The position numbers and the translations under genes were made by a program. This document shows, in pieces, positions 27,199 to 35,302 of a stretch of 64,000 nt of DNA. The stretch spans positions 62,001 through 126,000 of the forward strand of contig CANMRV010000005.1 of assembly GCA_947500435.1 (NCBI GenBank), read 5' to 3'. The stretch comes from an uncultured Flavobacteriaceae bacterium (GTDB lineage Bacteria; Bacteroidota; Bacteroidia; Flavobacteriales; Flavobacteriaceae). How positions within the stretch are numbered: the first letter of the stretch is position 1; each line of letters begins with the position of its first letter. Below the pieces are notes generated by a model. That model made no database searches, had not been told where the DNA came from, and saw only the letters and a program-made list of their open reading frames with translations.

Positions 27199-27225
27199 GA
27201 ATGGTATTTTAAATAATTTAATTTT

Positions 27226-27765
27226 TTAAAGGCTGTCTTTTTCAATTTTCAAAACGGCTATAGTTGATTTTAGGGGCATATTAATTCCTACTTTATCACC
27301 ATCACCAGGGTATCCATACGCTAGTGAAGATGGAAATAAAAAGGTCGCAGTTTCATTTTCTTTTAACAATTTCACACTATTTCGAAGACCTGGGAATAGT
27401 TCCTGTTTATCTACCTTGTACTTTAAGATTCCAATGTCTTCCATCTTATATAAGGTATCATTTGAAAGACTTAAGATATTATAGGTCAATGTTACCAAGT
27501 CGTCCGGTTGCGGAGTGTACGTTCCGACTTCATTTTTCTTATTGTAATAATACCATGATCCGGTGTCACTTTGTAGATATGTGTTTGCAGAATCTTTGGC
27601 TATGACCTGTTTCATAATTGATTCTTCAAGCGCCAGCAGTTTTTTGCTACGTTCTATAGATGCCTCAATAGAGCTGCCAGTTTTCCTTTTTATGGGATGA
27701 CGTGGCACAGGACCTTCACAACTAACAAGGCCTACCAATAGTAGGATGCAGATTAAATTTCTCAT
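27226..27765 (-). CDS. gldI: Gliding motility lipoprotein GldI, FKBP-type isomerase
   Basis: 179 residues with a lipoprotein signal (LVGLVSC, Cys16), then the CEGPVPRHPI segment resembling the GldI N-terminus, a helical region, and an FKBP domain (about 75-178: DDLVTLTYNILSLSNDTLY, LFPGLRNSVKLLKENETATF, FPSSLAYGY). GldI is needed for gliding in Flavobacterium johnsoniae and is thought to fold secretion or motility proteins in the periplasm. The gene starts within the stop codon of nrnA (ATGA overlap) and precedes the CFBP gene. Assignment as GldI rather than another FKBP rests on the N-terminal motif, the size and the gene order with the DHH phosphoesterase. Confidence 0.88.
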   Translation of the reverse strand: MRNLICILLLVGLVSCEGPVPRHPIKRKTGSSIEASIERSKKLLALEESIMKQVIAKDSANTYLQSDTGSWYYYNKKNEVGTYTPQPDDLVTLTYNILSLSNDTLYKMEDIGILKYKVDKQELFPGLRNSVKLLKENETATFLFPSSLAYGYPGDGDKVGINMPLKSTIAVLKIEKDSL

Positions 27766-28778
27766 GCGTTCAAATTCTCTTTATAGTCGTCTAGAAGAGC
27801 GACAAAAAATGCAGTGGTTTCTTCTATGGATACCTCACTTCGCCCTCCAGCAGCATTGTCATGACCTCCACCATTAAAATGCTTTCGAGCAAATTGATTG
27901 ACGGAAAAGTCTCCTTCCGACCGGAAAGAAATTTTAATAATTCCTTCTTCTTTATTTTCTATAAAAATAACAGCAAACCGAATACCTTCCAAAGTGAGTC
28001 CGTAATTCACAAAACCTTCGGTGTCTCCTTTTTTGAAGTTATAGGTATCTAACTCTTCTTGACTCAAAGTGATGTAAGCTGTTCGATACTCCTCTAAAAT
28101 CACCATGTTCTTTAGGGCGCAGCCTAGTAAATGTAGCCTACTAGGTGAATTGGTATCGTAAATTCTATTGTGTATTTCCGTGTTTTTTGCTCCCTTATCA
28201 ATTAAATCAGCTACAATATGGTGTGTTCGACTTGTAGTCGATGAGAATTTGAACGAACCCGTGTCAGTCATGATTCCTGTGTAGATACAATTTGCCATCT
28301 CTGGGGTAATCGTATCTGTATGACCTAAAAACTCAATGAAATTATACACCATTTCACACGTGGAGCTCATAGCAACATCTGAATAGGTTACTTCTGCATA
28401 ATTAGACGGAGCTTGATGATGATCAATCATTATGAACGTGGCATCAGATGCTTCCAAAATAGGTTCCAATTGTCCCGTTCTTCCAAAGTGATTAAAATCC
28501 AAAGTAAAAATTAGCGTTGCTTCTCGAATCGCAGCAAGTGCCTGTGAATTTTTAGTTTCAAAATTCAAAATATGCTCATTACCTGGCATCCATTTCAAAA
28601 ACTTAGGATAGTCATTCGGAGAGACAATAATTGATTCTTGATCTCGGTTTTGAAGATAGTGCCATAAAGCAAGTGTGGAGCCAATTGCGTCGCCATCGGG
28701 ATTCTTATGAGGTATAATGACAATTTTCTGCGGTACTGAAAGCAGCTCTGCTACCGCTTTAATATTGGCTGAATTCAT
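27762..28778 (-). CDS. DHH/DHHA1 phosphoesterase, NrnA-like (nanoRNase / pAp phosphatase)
   Basis: 338 residues. The DHH domain has PHKNPDGDAIGS (motif I), LDFNHFGR, MIDHHQAP (the DHH motif) and MTDTGSFKFSST. The DHHA1 domain near the end has the RSEGDFSVNQFA and HFNGGGHDNAAGG substrate-binding motifs. Relatives degrade 2-5-nucleotide RNAs and dephosphorylate 3'-phosphoadenosine 5'-phosphate. The ATG at 28778 is chosen over one nine codons earlier because a -7 promoter element (28784-28791) lies between them and the extra residues do not fit the family. Its stop overlaps the start of gldI. It should be soluble and cytoplasmic. Confidence 0.92.
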   Translation of the reverse strand: MNSANIKAVAELLSVPQKIVIIPHKNPDGDAIGSTLALWHYLQNRDQESIIVSPNDYPKFLKWMPGNEHILNFETKNSQALAAIREATLIFTLDFNHFGRTGQLEPILEASDATFIMIDHHQAPSNYAEVTYSDVAMSSTCEMVYNFIEFLGHTDTITPEMANCIYTGIMTDTGSFKFSSTTSRTHHIVADLIDKGAKNTEIHNRIYDTNSPSRLHLLGCALKNMVILEEYRTAYITLSQEELDTYNFKKGDTEGFVNYGLTLEGIRFAVIFIENKEEGIIKISFRSEGDFSVNQFARKHFNGGGHDNAAGGRSEVSIEETTAFFVALLDDYKENLNA

Positions 28779-28783
28779 GCGCG

Positions 28784-28814
28784 CAAAGATACAATAATAT
28801 AACACAGAGGTAAA
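28784..28814 (-). promoter_or_regulatory. Promoter of nrnA-gldI-CFBP, abutting the start codon
   Basis: On the minus strand: TTTA (28814-28811), 19 bases, then TATCTTTG (28791-28784), an exact TAnnTTTG. Only five bases separate this box from the ATG at 28778, so the transcript probably has almost no leader. Confidence 0.6.
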
Positions 28815-28825
28815 CCCTAAAACGC

Positions 28826-28833
28826 TATTTTTG
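28826..28833 (+). promoter_or_regulatory. -7 element upstream of the PhoD-like gene
   Basis: TATTTTTG fits TAnnTTTG exactly, 21 bases before the ATG at 28855. No good -33 TTG is at the right distance. It makes the upstream TTG at 28831 impossible as the start codon if transcription begins here. Confidence 0.5.
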
Positions 28834-28854
28834 TTCGATAAACCAACACGAATA

Positions 28855-29883
28855 ATGATGTCAAAATTAGTTCCGTTTTTAGGTGTTTTATTTTTCTTCG
28901 GATGTAAAACTCAAAAAGCGCCCGTTTCAAACCATACTGAAAAATCAGATTTCACCATCGCTTTTGGCTCGTGTAACAAACATGATTTACCTAATGTATT
29001 GTGGGATGATATTGAAGCCGAAAACCCGGATGTATGGATATGGGGTGGTGATATTGTTTATGCTGATACCGATGATATGACGGAATTACGTAATGTCTAT
29101 AATGCGCAAAATGATGTGGCTGGTTATAAAAGTATGAAAAGTAAAGTTCCAATTATCGGTTCTTGGGATGATCATGACTACGGATTAAACGATGGTGGAG
29201 TTGAGTTTTCCGCGAAACGGGAAAGTCAACAGGAACTATTGGACTTCTTAGATGTTCCAAAAGATAGCCCTAGAAGAAAACGGGAAGGTGTCTATGCCGA
29301 ACATAACTATAATTTGCCCTCAGGAAATCTCAAGGTAATAGTTTTAGACACTAGATATTTCAGAACTGGCTTGACGAAGGATACTAAAACCAAAAAACGA
29401 AATAAACCAAACCAATACGGAGATGGGACAGTTTTAGGAGAAACCCAGTGGAAATGGCTAAATGAAACACTTTCAAGTTCTAAAGCTGATTTTAATATCA
29501 TTGTGAGTAGCGTTCAATTTTTATCCAACGAACACGGCTTCGAATGTTGGGGAAATTTCCCCCATGAAGTGGATAAGTTAAAAGCAATGATTGCTTCTTC
29601 AAATGCGAAAGGTGTGGTAATCCTCTCAGGGGATAGACATATTTCAGAGTTTTCAAAAACAAAGGTTGAAGGCATGACATATCCGCTGATTGATTTCACA
29701 AGTAGTGGCTTAACTCATGCCTATTCAAAATTTAGTGGTGATCGAAATCCTTATAGAGTGGGAGAAGTAGTGAGTACCGAAAGCTTCGGAATCTTGGAGT
29801 TCGATTTTAGTAAAAAAGAAGTCGTATTCAAAATGTTAGGCGACGGCGGAACTGTTTTAGGAGAGTTAAGAGAGTCTTATTAA
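28855..29883 (+). CDS. PhoD-like metallophosphatase, lipoprotein
   Basis: 342 residues with a short lipoprotein signal (LFFFGC, Cys17 or 18). The metallophosphoesterase domain follows the alkaline phosphatase D pattern: IAFGSCNKHD, WIWGGDIVYADT, SWDDHDYGLNDGG, VLDTRYFR and ILSGDRHISEF. These provide the Asp, His and Asn/Cys ligands of the two-metal site. PhoD enzymes hydrolyse phosphodiesters and monoesters outside the cytoplasm. The N-terminal PhoD beta-domain is missing, as in the shorter group common in Bacteroidota. The ATG at 28855 (or 28858) is chosen because the upstream codons overlap the predicted promoter. Confidence 0.88.
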   Translation: MMSKLVPFLGVLFFFGCKTQKAPVSNHTEKSDFTIAFGSCNKHDLPNVLWDDIEAENPDVWIWGGDIVYADTDDMTELRNVYNAQNDVAGYKSMKSKVPIIGSWDDHDYGLNDGGVEFSAKRESQQELLDFLDVPKDSPRRKREGVYAEHNYNLPSGNLKVIVLDTRYFRTGLTKDTKTKKRNKPNQYGDGTVLGETQWKWLNETLSSSKADFNIIVSSVQFLSNEHGFECWGNFPHEVDKLKAMIASSNAKGVVILSGDRHISEFSKTKVEGMTYPLIDFTSSGLTHAYSKFSGDRNPYRVGEVVSTESFGILEFDFSKKEVVFKMLGDGGTVLGELRESY

Positions 29884-29886
29884 TAC

Positions 29887-29916
29887 TTGCTGATTCTCAA
29901 ATAAACTGTATTTTTG
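29887..29916 (+). promoter_or_regulatory. Promoter of ndk
   Basis: TTG (29887-29889), exactly 19 bases, then TATTTTTG (29909-29916). This is the best match in the window to the Bacteroidota primary sigma consensus, 16 bases before the ndk ATG. The TTG lies just after the stop codon of the PhoD-like gene. Confidence 0.75.
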
Positions 29917-29932
29917 CACAAAATTTTGAAAC

Positions 29933-30352
29933 ATGACGACAAATAGAACTTTTACAATGATTAAGCCTGATGCTGTTGAAAACGGACATATTGGTGGAAT
30001 TTTGGATAAAATCACCTCTGCTGGCTTTAAGATTGTAGCTATGAAGTATACGCAATTGAGCAAAAGAGATGCACAAGAGTTTTATGCAGTTCACAATGAA
30101 CGCCCTTTCTTCGGAGAATTGGTTGAATTTATGACTAGAGGACCTATTGTATCTGCAATTTTGGAAAAAGATAATGCAGTTGAAGATTTTCGTGCCTTAA
30201 TTGGCGCTACGAATCCTTCAGAAGCAGCTGAAGGAACGATTCGTAAATTATATGCAACTAGTATTGGCGAAAATGCTGTTCACGGTTCTGATAGTGATGA
30301 GAATGCAACTATTGAAGGTGCATTTCACTTTTCAGGTAGAGAGATTTACTAG
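29933..30352 (+). CDS. ndk: Nucleoside diphosphate kinase
   Basis: 139 residues, the normal size. It transfers the gamma-phosphate between nucleoside tri- and diphosphates through a phosphohistidine. The family motifs are complete: [16 protein letters not shown] at the start, [30 protein letters not shown] and the catalytic His near 117 in NAVHGSDS. It has its own promoter and an intrinsic terminator, so it is monocistronic. Confidence 0.98.
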   Translation: MTTNRTFTMIKPDAVENGHIGGILDKITSAGFKIVAMKYTQLSKRDAQEFYAVHNERPFFGELVEFMTRGPIVSAILEKDNAVEDFRALIGATNPSEAAEGTIRKLYATSIGENAVHGSDSDENATIEGAFHFSGREIY

Positions 30353-30374
30353 ACTAGCAATTTATATACTGAAG

Positions 30375-30407
30375 AAACCCAATAAGTTTTACTTGTTGGG
30401 TTTTTTG
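30375..30407 (+). terminator. Intrinsic terminator of ndk, facing the DUF721 gene
   Basis: A stem AAACCCAATAAG (30375-30386) with CTTGTTGGGTTT (30392-30403), one G-T or mismatch pair, then a T run to 30406. It lies between two converging genes and may serve both. Confidence 0.85.
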
Positions 30408-30704
30408 TTACCGCAAAACTAGTTTCTTCACCAATTCCTTGCCCAATTCTTCATTTAACATGGCAATGATTTTTGATTTTCCAAGACTTAATTCTTCACG
30501 AAGCACAGAGGAAGAAAGAGAAACAAATAAGGTTTCGTTGCGAAGTTCCACTGCGGTAGTATAGTTGTTGACGCCATTACCCATAAGACTTGCCCATGCT
30601 TCTTTTGCATTCACCTTGTCAATACCTTTCTCAAGCTTATTAGCTTTTATAAACTCATTCAAGGCTTCACCCATATTAAGGTTGTCATTTCTTCGTTTCG
30701 CCAT
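30408..30704 (-). CDS. DUF721 / DciA-like protein
   Basis: 98 residues with the DUF721 pattern: an N-terminal helix (MGEALNEFIKANKLEKGIDKV), the AWASLMGNGVNNYT segment (family WxxxxG), and a KH-like end (LFVSLSSSVLREELSLGKSKIIAMLNEELG). DUF721 proteins include DciA, which loads the replicative helicase in bacteria that lack DnaC. Flavobacteria usually have this short form next to recF. Its ATG overlaps the TAA of the preceding lipoprotein gene (TAATG), so the recF-lipoprotein-DUF721 genes form one unit tied to replication and repair. Confidence 0.85.
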   Translation of the reverse strand: MAKRRNDNLNMGEALNEFIKANKLEKGIDKVNAKEAWASLMGNGVNNYTTAVELRNETLFVSLSSSVLREELSLGKSKIIAMLNEELGKELVKKLVLR

Positions 30705-31123
30705 TATTTTTCTAATTTAATGGGTTCAAAACGCTTATAGGTGTAGGTCAAGGTATCTTGATTTATAACTGAAAATCTATCTTTTGAAATCGATTTTATT
30801 TCTTCCGACCATTCACTCATTTCATTTTTATATTGAAAATTGAATTGTCCTTTATCTTCTACAATTTGAAACGGTTCAGCATCATTCGAAGTTGTAAAGC
30901 TTCCGTCGAATTTGGGTTGCATTTTTTTTCGGAAACCTTTCGACCCATCCAGTTCAATATAATCTACGGTGGGATTTACAGTAAATTCTTTGGTCTCCCC
31001 ATCTGGAAAAGTAACTTGTTCGATTTCCCAATACCCGTTGAGATTTGTAATATCTTCTTTGGATACTTGGGTGGTACATCCGAAGAACATTGAAAAAGAA
31101 AATATGTAGATGAAATACCTCAT
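30704..31123 (-). CDS. Small lipoprotein, lipocalin-like, function unknown
   Basis: 139 residues with a lipoprotein signal (SMFFGC, Cys16). The mature part is predicted to be all beta: NGYWEIEQVTFPDGETKEF begins like the lipocalin-like domains of Bacteroidota (LxGxWxIxxV), and alternating strands follow to TLTYTYKRFEPIKL. No catalytic motif is visible. It sits between recF (one base upstream) and DUF721 (overlap), a position kept in many flavobacteria, but I know no function for it. Confidence 0.8.
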   Translation of the reverse strand: MRYFIYIFSFSMFFGCTTQVSKEDITNLNGYWEIEQVTFPDGETKEFTVNPTVDYIELDGSKGFRKKMQPKFDGSFTTSNDAEPFQIVEDKGQFNFQYKNEMSEWSEEIKSISKDRFSVINQDTLTYTYKRFEPIKLEK

Positions 31124-31124
31124 A

Positions 31125-32204
31125 TTATAATTTAAAGATTTTATAAGACTGATGAATGTTTTTTACCACATTTTCTGTTCGTTCAGGGTGGGTGTCGCTG
31201 ATAAAGATTTGTCCAAAATTCTCATTATCTACCAAAGCGATGATATAACTTACACGATTCTCATCCAATTTATCAAAAATATCATCTAACAAGAGAATGG
31301 GAGTAGTCTTTGCCAATGCTTTCATAAAATGAAATTGTGCAAATTTCAACGCTATTAAAAAGGATTTTTGCTGCCCCTGACTACCAAACTTCTTAATGGG
31401 ATAATCCGTTATTTTAAAGCTTAAATCGTCTTTATGAATACCCACGCTTGTATATTGAAGCGCTTTATCGCGGTCAATGTTTTTTTCTAGTAAACTTAGA
31501 AAATCTGTATTGGTAAGTTTTGATTCATAAGTCAGGGAAACTAACTCGTTATCCCCAGAAATAATACCATATTGCTCTTTGAAAATGGGAATAAAAGTTT
31601 CTAAAAATTCCTTTCTTTTTTCGTAAATCGGTGTTCCGTATTCCACCAATTGCTCATTGTAAACAGATAGGGTGGTGGCATCGAAAGTTTGATTCGCAGC
31701 GAAGTATTTTAGAAGGGAATTCCGTTGAGACAGCACCTTATTATATTTGATAAGATTTTGCAAATAGGCTTTGTCGGATTGAGAAATGACGCCATCCATA
31801 AATTTTCTTCTTGTATCACTGCCTTCTACAATAAGATCTCTATCGGCAGGAGAGATAATTACCAAAGGCAACAAACCAATATGGTCAGATAGGCGTTCGT
31901 ATGCTTTTGCATTCCTTTTTATAATTTTTTTTGCACCACGTTTGAGGCTACAAACAACTTTTTCTTCACGTTCTTCTTTTTCAAATGTTCCTTCGATTAC
32001 AAAGAAATCGGTTGTATGCCGAATGTTTTGTGTTGCTATAGGGTTGAAATAACTTTTACCGAGTGAAAGGTGATAAATGGCATCTAAGATATTTGTTTTT
32101 CCAATACCGTTCTGCCCCACGAAACAGTTGATTTTACTATCGAAATCAAAATTTTTTGATTCAAAATTCTTATAATTAAGAAGTGATAAATTCTTTAGAA
32201 GCAT
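31125..32204 (-). CDS. recF: DNA replication and repair protein RecF
   Basis: 359 residues, normal for RecF. It is an ABC-type ATPase that loads RecA at gapped DNA with RecO and RecR. It starts [19 protein letters not shown] and shows Walker [10 protein letters not shown], the Q-loop region, the signature [18 protein letters not shown], Walker [14 protein letters not shown] and the His loop FISDTHPER. It heads the operon with the small lipoprotein and DUF721. It diverges from the TPR protein gene 125 bases away. Confidence 0.97.
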   Translation of the reverse strand: MLLKNLSLLNYKNFESKNFDFDSKINCFVGQNGIGKTNILDAIYHLSLGKSYFNPIATQNIRHTTDFFVIEGTFEKEEREEKVVCSLKRGAKKIIKRNAKAYERLSDHIGLLPLVIISPADRDLIVEGSDTRRKFMDGVISQSDKAYLQNLIKYNKVLSQRNSLLKYFAANQTFDATTLSVYNEQLVEYGTPIYEKRKEFLETFIPIFKEQYGIISGDNELVSLTYESKLTNTDFLSLLEKNIDRDKALQYTSVGIHKDDLSFKITDYPIKKFGSQGQQKSFLIALKFAQFHFMKALAKTTPILLLDDIFDKLDENRVSYIIALVDNENFGQIFISDTHPERTENVVKNIHQSYKIFKL

Positions 32205-32301
32205 TCTGTGTGTCGAAGTATTTTTGATTCGAGTAGCCTAAGAAGATGCAAATTATCGAAAAATAACGAATAAATACGGCTCTCGATTTCAATAAAAACT
32301 T

Positions 32302-32309
32302 TATTTTTG
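32302..32309 (+). promoter_or_regulatory. -7 element for the TPR-ribH transcript
   Basis: TATTTTTG matches TAnnTTTG exactly, 20 bases before the ATG at 32330. No convincing -33 element is seen at 17-20 bases upstream. Confidence 0.5.
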
Positions 32310-32329
32310 CGCGACCAATAAAAATTCTG

Positions 32330-33097
32330 ATGGCAACATATAAAAAGAGAGGTTTTAAACCTAAAAATAAAGAGGAAAGGCAACAGTTCGATGAGCAGGA
32401 GAGCACAACGGCTGAGGTATTTAGCACCTTAGATGAGAGCGCCTCACGAAGTGAAGAGTGGGTTGCGAAGAACCAAAATTATATTCTTGGAGTTATTGGT
32501 GTTATTGCAGTTGGCGTTTTAGGTTATTTGGCATACAATCAGTTCGTTCAAGCACCTAAGGAAGAAAGTGCGGCAAACGAAATGTATTATCCGCAGCAAT
32601 ACTTTGATCAAGCCGTCAATAGCGCTACGGAGAAAGATTCTCTCTTTAATATGGCCTTGAACGGTGCTGAAGGAAAATACGGATTCTTAGATATTATAGA
32701 CGAATACAGTGGAACAAAAGCAGCAAACCTTGCCAATTATTCTGCCGGAATGGCTTATTTGAATATGAACCAGTACCAAGAGGCTATTGACTATTTAGAG
32801 GATTTCTCTTCTGACGATGCTGTTTTAGGTGCTTTGTCTAAAGGCGGACTTGGTGACGCGTTTATGCAACTAGGTCAAGCAGCTGATGCCTTAGGTTATT
32901 ATGAGCAGGCACTTAATCATAATGTCAATGAGTTTACAACCCCCAAATTTTTGTATAAAGCAGGAATTACAGCTTTGGAATTAAATCAAAATGATAAGGC
33001 CCTAGGATATTTTCAAAGAATTAAAGACGAGTTTTCAAAATCTGATGAGGCACAAAGTATTGATGCATTTATCGGAATGGCTAAAAGTGGAAAATAA
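32330..33097 (+). CDS. Membrane-anchored tetratricopeptide repeat protein (YfgM-like)
   Basis: 255 residues. A basic N-terminus (1-45) is followed by one membrane helix (about 51-71, NYILGVIGVIAVGVLGYLAY). A periplasmic part then has TPR-type helix pairs (AGMAYLNMNQYQEAIDYLEDF; GDAFMQLGQAADALGYYEQAL; AGITALELNQNDKALGYFQRI). The layout, with a single anchor and a C-terminal TPR domain, is that of YfgM, which helps chaperone exported proteins at the Sec translocon. The stop overlaps the start of ribH by one base (TAATGG), so the two are cotranscribed although their roles are unrelated. Confidence 0.88.
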   Translation: MATYKKRGFKPKNKEERQQFDEQESTTAEVFSTLDESASRSEEWVAKNQNYILGVIGVIAVGVLGYLAYNQFVQAPKEESAANEMYYPQQYFDQAVNSATEKDSLFNMALNGAEGKYGFLDIIDEYSGTKAANLANYSAGMAYLNMNQYQEAIDYLEDFSSDDAVLGALSKGGLGDAFMQLGQAADALGYYEQALNHNVNEFTTPKFLYKAGITALELNQNDKALGYFQRIKDEFSKSDEAQSIDAFIGMAKSGK

Positions 33098-33579
33098 TGG
33101 CCACGGCAAATAAAAACTTATCGGTTTACGATAAAACAACAATCCCAAACTCGAAAGACCTTCGGTTTGGGATTGTTGTTTCTGAATGGAATTCTGAAAT
33201 TACTGAAGGACTCTTTACAGGAGCTTTAGAAGCATTGCTTGATTGTGGTGCTACTTCAGAAAACGTTATCCGTTGGGATGTTCCAGGAAGTTTTGAGTTG
33301 ACCTACGGATGCAAAAAAATGATAACAGATACCAATGTTGATGCTGTTATTGCGATAGGAAGCGTTATTCAAGGTGAAACGAAACACTTTGACTTTGTGT
33401 GTAGCGCAACTGCCCAAGGTATCAAAGATTTGAATGTTCAATTTGATACTCCCGTAATTTTTTGTGTTCTCACAGATAACACCTTAGAGCAGGCTCAAGA
33501 GCGCAGTGGTGGCAAACATGGCAATAAAGGCACAGAAGCGGCTATTGCGGCTATCAAAATGGCGACTCTCGGAGCTTAA
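33097..33579 (+). CDS. ribH: 6,7-dimethyl-8-ribityllumazine synthase
   Basis: 160 residues, normal size. It condenses 5-amino-6-ribitylaminouracil with dihydroxybutanone phosphate in the penultimate step of riboflavin synthesis and forms an icosahedral or pentameric assembly. Motifs: FGIVVSEWNSEITEGL, WDVPGSFELTYGCKKM, VIAIGSVIQGETKHFDFV with the catalytic His, and VIFCVLTDNTLEQAQER. No other rib gene lies nearby. Its cotranscription with the TPR gene is usual in flavobacteria. Confidence 0.97.
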   Translation: MATANKNLSVYDKTTIPNSKDLRFGIVVSEWNSEITEGLFTGALEALLDCGATSENVIRWDVPGSFELTYGCKKMITDTNVDAVIAIGSVIQGETKHFDFVCSATAQGIKDLNVQFDTPVIFCVLTDNTLEQAQERSGGKHGNKGTEAAIAAIKMATLGA

Positions 33580-33645
33580 AATTCAAACCTTCTTTTGCTT
33601 TCAATTCAATTTTAAAATGTATTTTTCCGTGTATATATACGGAGT

Positions 33646-34848
33646 ATGAAATACAATTTTGATGAAATCATAGATCGCCGAAATACTAATGCGATGAGTC
33701 TTGATGGCTATCGCAATTATCTCTTTGGAGGAAGCGATGCCTTTGATTCTGATTATGCCGATGAAGATTTGATTCCGATGTGGATTGCCGATATGGAATT
33801 TAAGTCACCCCCAGCCGTGACACAAGCTGTAAAAGAGAGAGCGAAACATGGCATTTTCGGGTACTCTCAGATATTTGACCCTAACTATAAGCAAACTTTT
33901 TTAAACTGGTCAAAACAATATTATGATTGGCAGTTCAATACGAACCACTTGGTTACTTCACATGGAGTAATTCCCGCACTATTTTCCTTAGTCAAGTATA
34001 TTTGTGCTCCTGATGAGAAAGTGCTCATCATGACTCCTTCGTATGCTTTTTTTAAACTAGCGACAGAGGGTGGAAATCGAGAATTGGTAACTTCTGATTT
34101 GATTAATGACAACGGGAATTATACCATAGATTTTGAAGATTTTAGAAGAAAAACGGAAGACGAAAAAGTAACTCTGACTATTTTTTGCAATCCACATAAC
34201 CCCACAGGGCGAGTCTGGACGCCTGATGAGCTTCTTCGATTGGGAGAAATATGTTTGGAAAATAATGTAATGATTATTTCTGATGAAATTCATTGTGACC
34301 TTTTACGTACAGGAAAAACATTTACCCCTTTGGCGCGACTTTTTCCTGAAAGCAATCAAATAATCACTTGTATGGCACCTAGTAAAACCTTTAATATGGC
34401 AGGTTTTATGATTGCTAATATTATTATTTCCAATAATGAATTGCGGGCTCTTTGGAAAAAAAAGGAAATCCCAATAGATAACCCTTTAAGTATCGCTGCC
34501 GCTCAGGCTGCTTATTCTAATGGACATGAATGGCTATCCGGATTAAAGGAATATTTAGATGGAAATTTTGATTTTTTAAAACACTACTTATCTGAACATT
34601 TACCCAAAGCCATTTTTAAGACTCCGGAAGCAACTTATCTCGCCTGGGTTAATGTCGGTGCTTATTTGCCTGATGAAGAAAACCTGACTTTGTTTTTTGC
34701 AAATAAGGCTGGAGTGCTTTTGGAGGGTGACAATATGTTCGTTGCAAACGGAGCTGGCCATTTCCGTTTGAACTTGGCTTGCCCTAGAGCTCGTCTTCAA
34801 CAAGGCTTAGACCGCATTGTAAAAGCAATTCGAGAGAGAACATTGTAA
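33646..34848 (+). CDS. PatB/MalY-type PLP aminotransferase (cystathionine beta-lyase-like)
   Basis: 400 residues, fold type I. The PLP lysine is at about 247 in MAPSKTFNMAGF. The substrate region includes NPHNPTGRVW and ISDEIHCDLLRTG, and the C-terminal Arg motif is FRLNLACPRARLQQGL. The N-terminal LIPMWIADMEFKSPPAV is typical of the MalY/PatB branch, which cleaves cystathionine or cysteine conjugates to pyruvate, ammonia and a thiol. The ATG is preceded by a TA-rich palindrome (GTATATATAC at 33631-33640), which may be part of a promoter. It stands alone between ribH and the small gene before mutL. Confidence 0.9.
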   Translation: MKYNFDEIIDRRNTNAMSLDGYRNYLFGGSDAFDSDYADEDLIPMWIADMEFKSPPAVTQAVKERAKHGIFGYSQIFDPNYKQTFLNWSKQYYDWQFNTNHLVTSHGVIPALFSLVKYICAPDEKVLIMTPSYAFFKLATEGGNRELVTSDLINDNGNYTIDFEDFRRKTEDEKVTLTIFCNPHNPTGRVWTPDELLRLGEICLENNVMIISDEIHCDLLRTGKTFTPLARLFPESNQIITCMAPSKTFNMAGFMIANIIISNNELRALWKKKEIPIDNPLSIAAAQAAYSNGHEWLSGLKEYLDGNFDFLKHYLSEHLPKAIFKTPEATYLAWVNVGAYLPDEENLTLFFANKAGVLLEGDNMFVANGAGHFRLNLACPRARLQQGLDRIVKAIRERTL

Positions 34849-34989
34849 TGTATTTCTATGCTCTAAATTGTTTTGAAATTTGGTACTGTATTTGCACTTG
34901 TCATGATAGCTATCGGGATGAGTTTTAGCTTATTCAATTCTGTTAACAATTTTTGGCAGAAGAACTACAGCATTTTTTTTGATTTTAAG

Positions 34990-34997
34990 TAACTTTG
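34990..34997 (+). promoter_or_regulatory. -7 element abutting the small gene before mutL
   Basis: TAACTTTG matches TAnnTTTG exactly and lies five bases before the ATG at 35003, the same spacing as at nrnA. No clear -33 element. It supports 35003 as the start and suggests an almost leaderless transcript. Confidence 0.45.
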
Positions 34998-35002
34998 ATA
35001 CT

Positions 35003-35302
35003 ATGGGATTTTTAAGCAAATTCACAAAATTAGGCCGCGCCAAAAGCTTTGATTACCAACCACGCTATTATAAAAGTGATAAAGAAGGTAATCCGTTTAA
35101 AATTGAATACAAATTTGATCAGTTTAGAACTACGGCCGGTTCAAATAGAGGTTTGAAGAACAAATTTAATAATGTTCTTGAAGACTCTCGAAGACAAGGA
35201 GACCGGAACATACGCATCCGATTACTTATTATTATTTCCATTTTGGTACTTATTTTTCTCTATATCATCGATTTCGATCTTTCTATATTCTTTTCCAGCT
35301 GA
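35003..35302 (+). CDS. Small single-pass membrane protein upstream of mutL, function unknown
   Basis: 99 residues from the ATG at 35003. The N-terminal 75 residues are basic and soluble (SKFTKLGRAKSFDYQPRYY; GNPFKIEYKFDQFR; RRQGDRNIRIR), and one membrane helix follows (about 74-94, LLIIISILVLIFLYIIDFDL). It is probably anchored by its C-terminus with the rest in the cytoplasm. Such genes sit before mutL in many flavobacteria and are sometimes labelled riboflavin synthase beta by error of neighbourhood; nothing here supports that. The stop overlaps the mutL start by one base (TGATG). Confidence 0.8.
   Translation: MGFLSKFTKLGRAKSFDYQPRYYKSDKEGNPFKIEYKFDQFRTTAGSNRGLKNKFNNVLEDSRRQGDRNIRIRLLIIISILVLIFLYIIDFDLSIFFSS

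Noticed and set aside
28831..28854. TTG start for the PhoD-like protein
   Set aside because: It overlaps a good -7 promoter element; the ATG at 28855 gives a proper lipoprotein signal.
33627..33642. CCGT...ACGG hairpin with TATATATA core as a riboswitch or operator for the PatB/MalY-type gene
   Set aside because: The stem is only four bases plus A/T pairs, it lies directly before the ATG, and there is no matching regulator.
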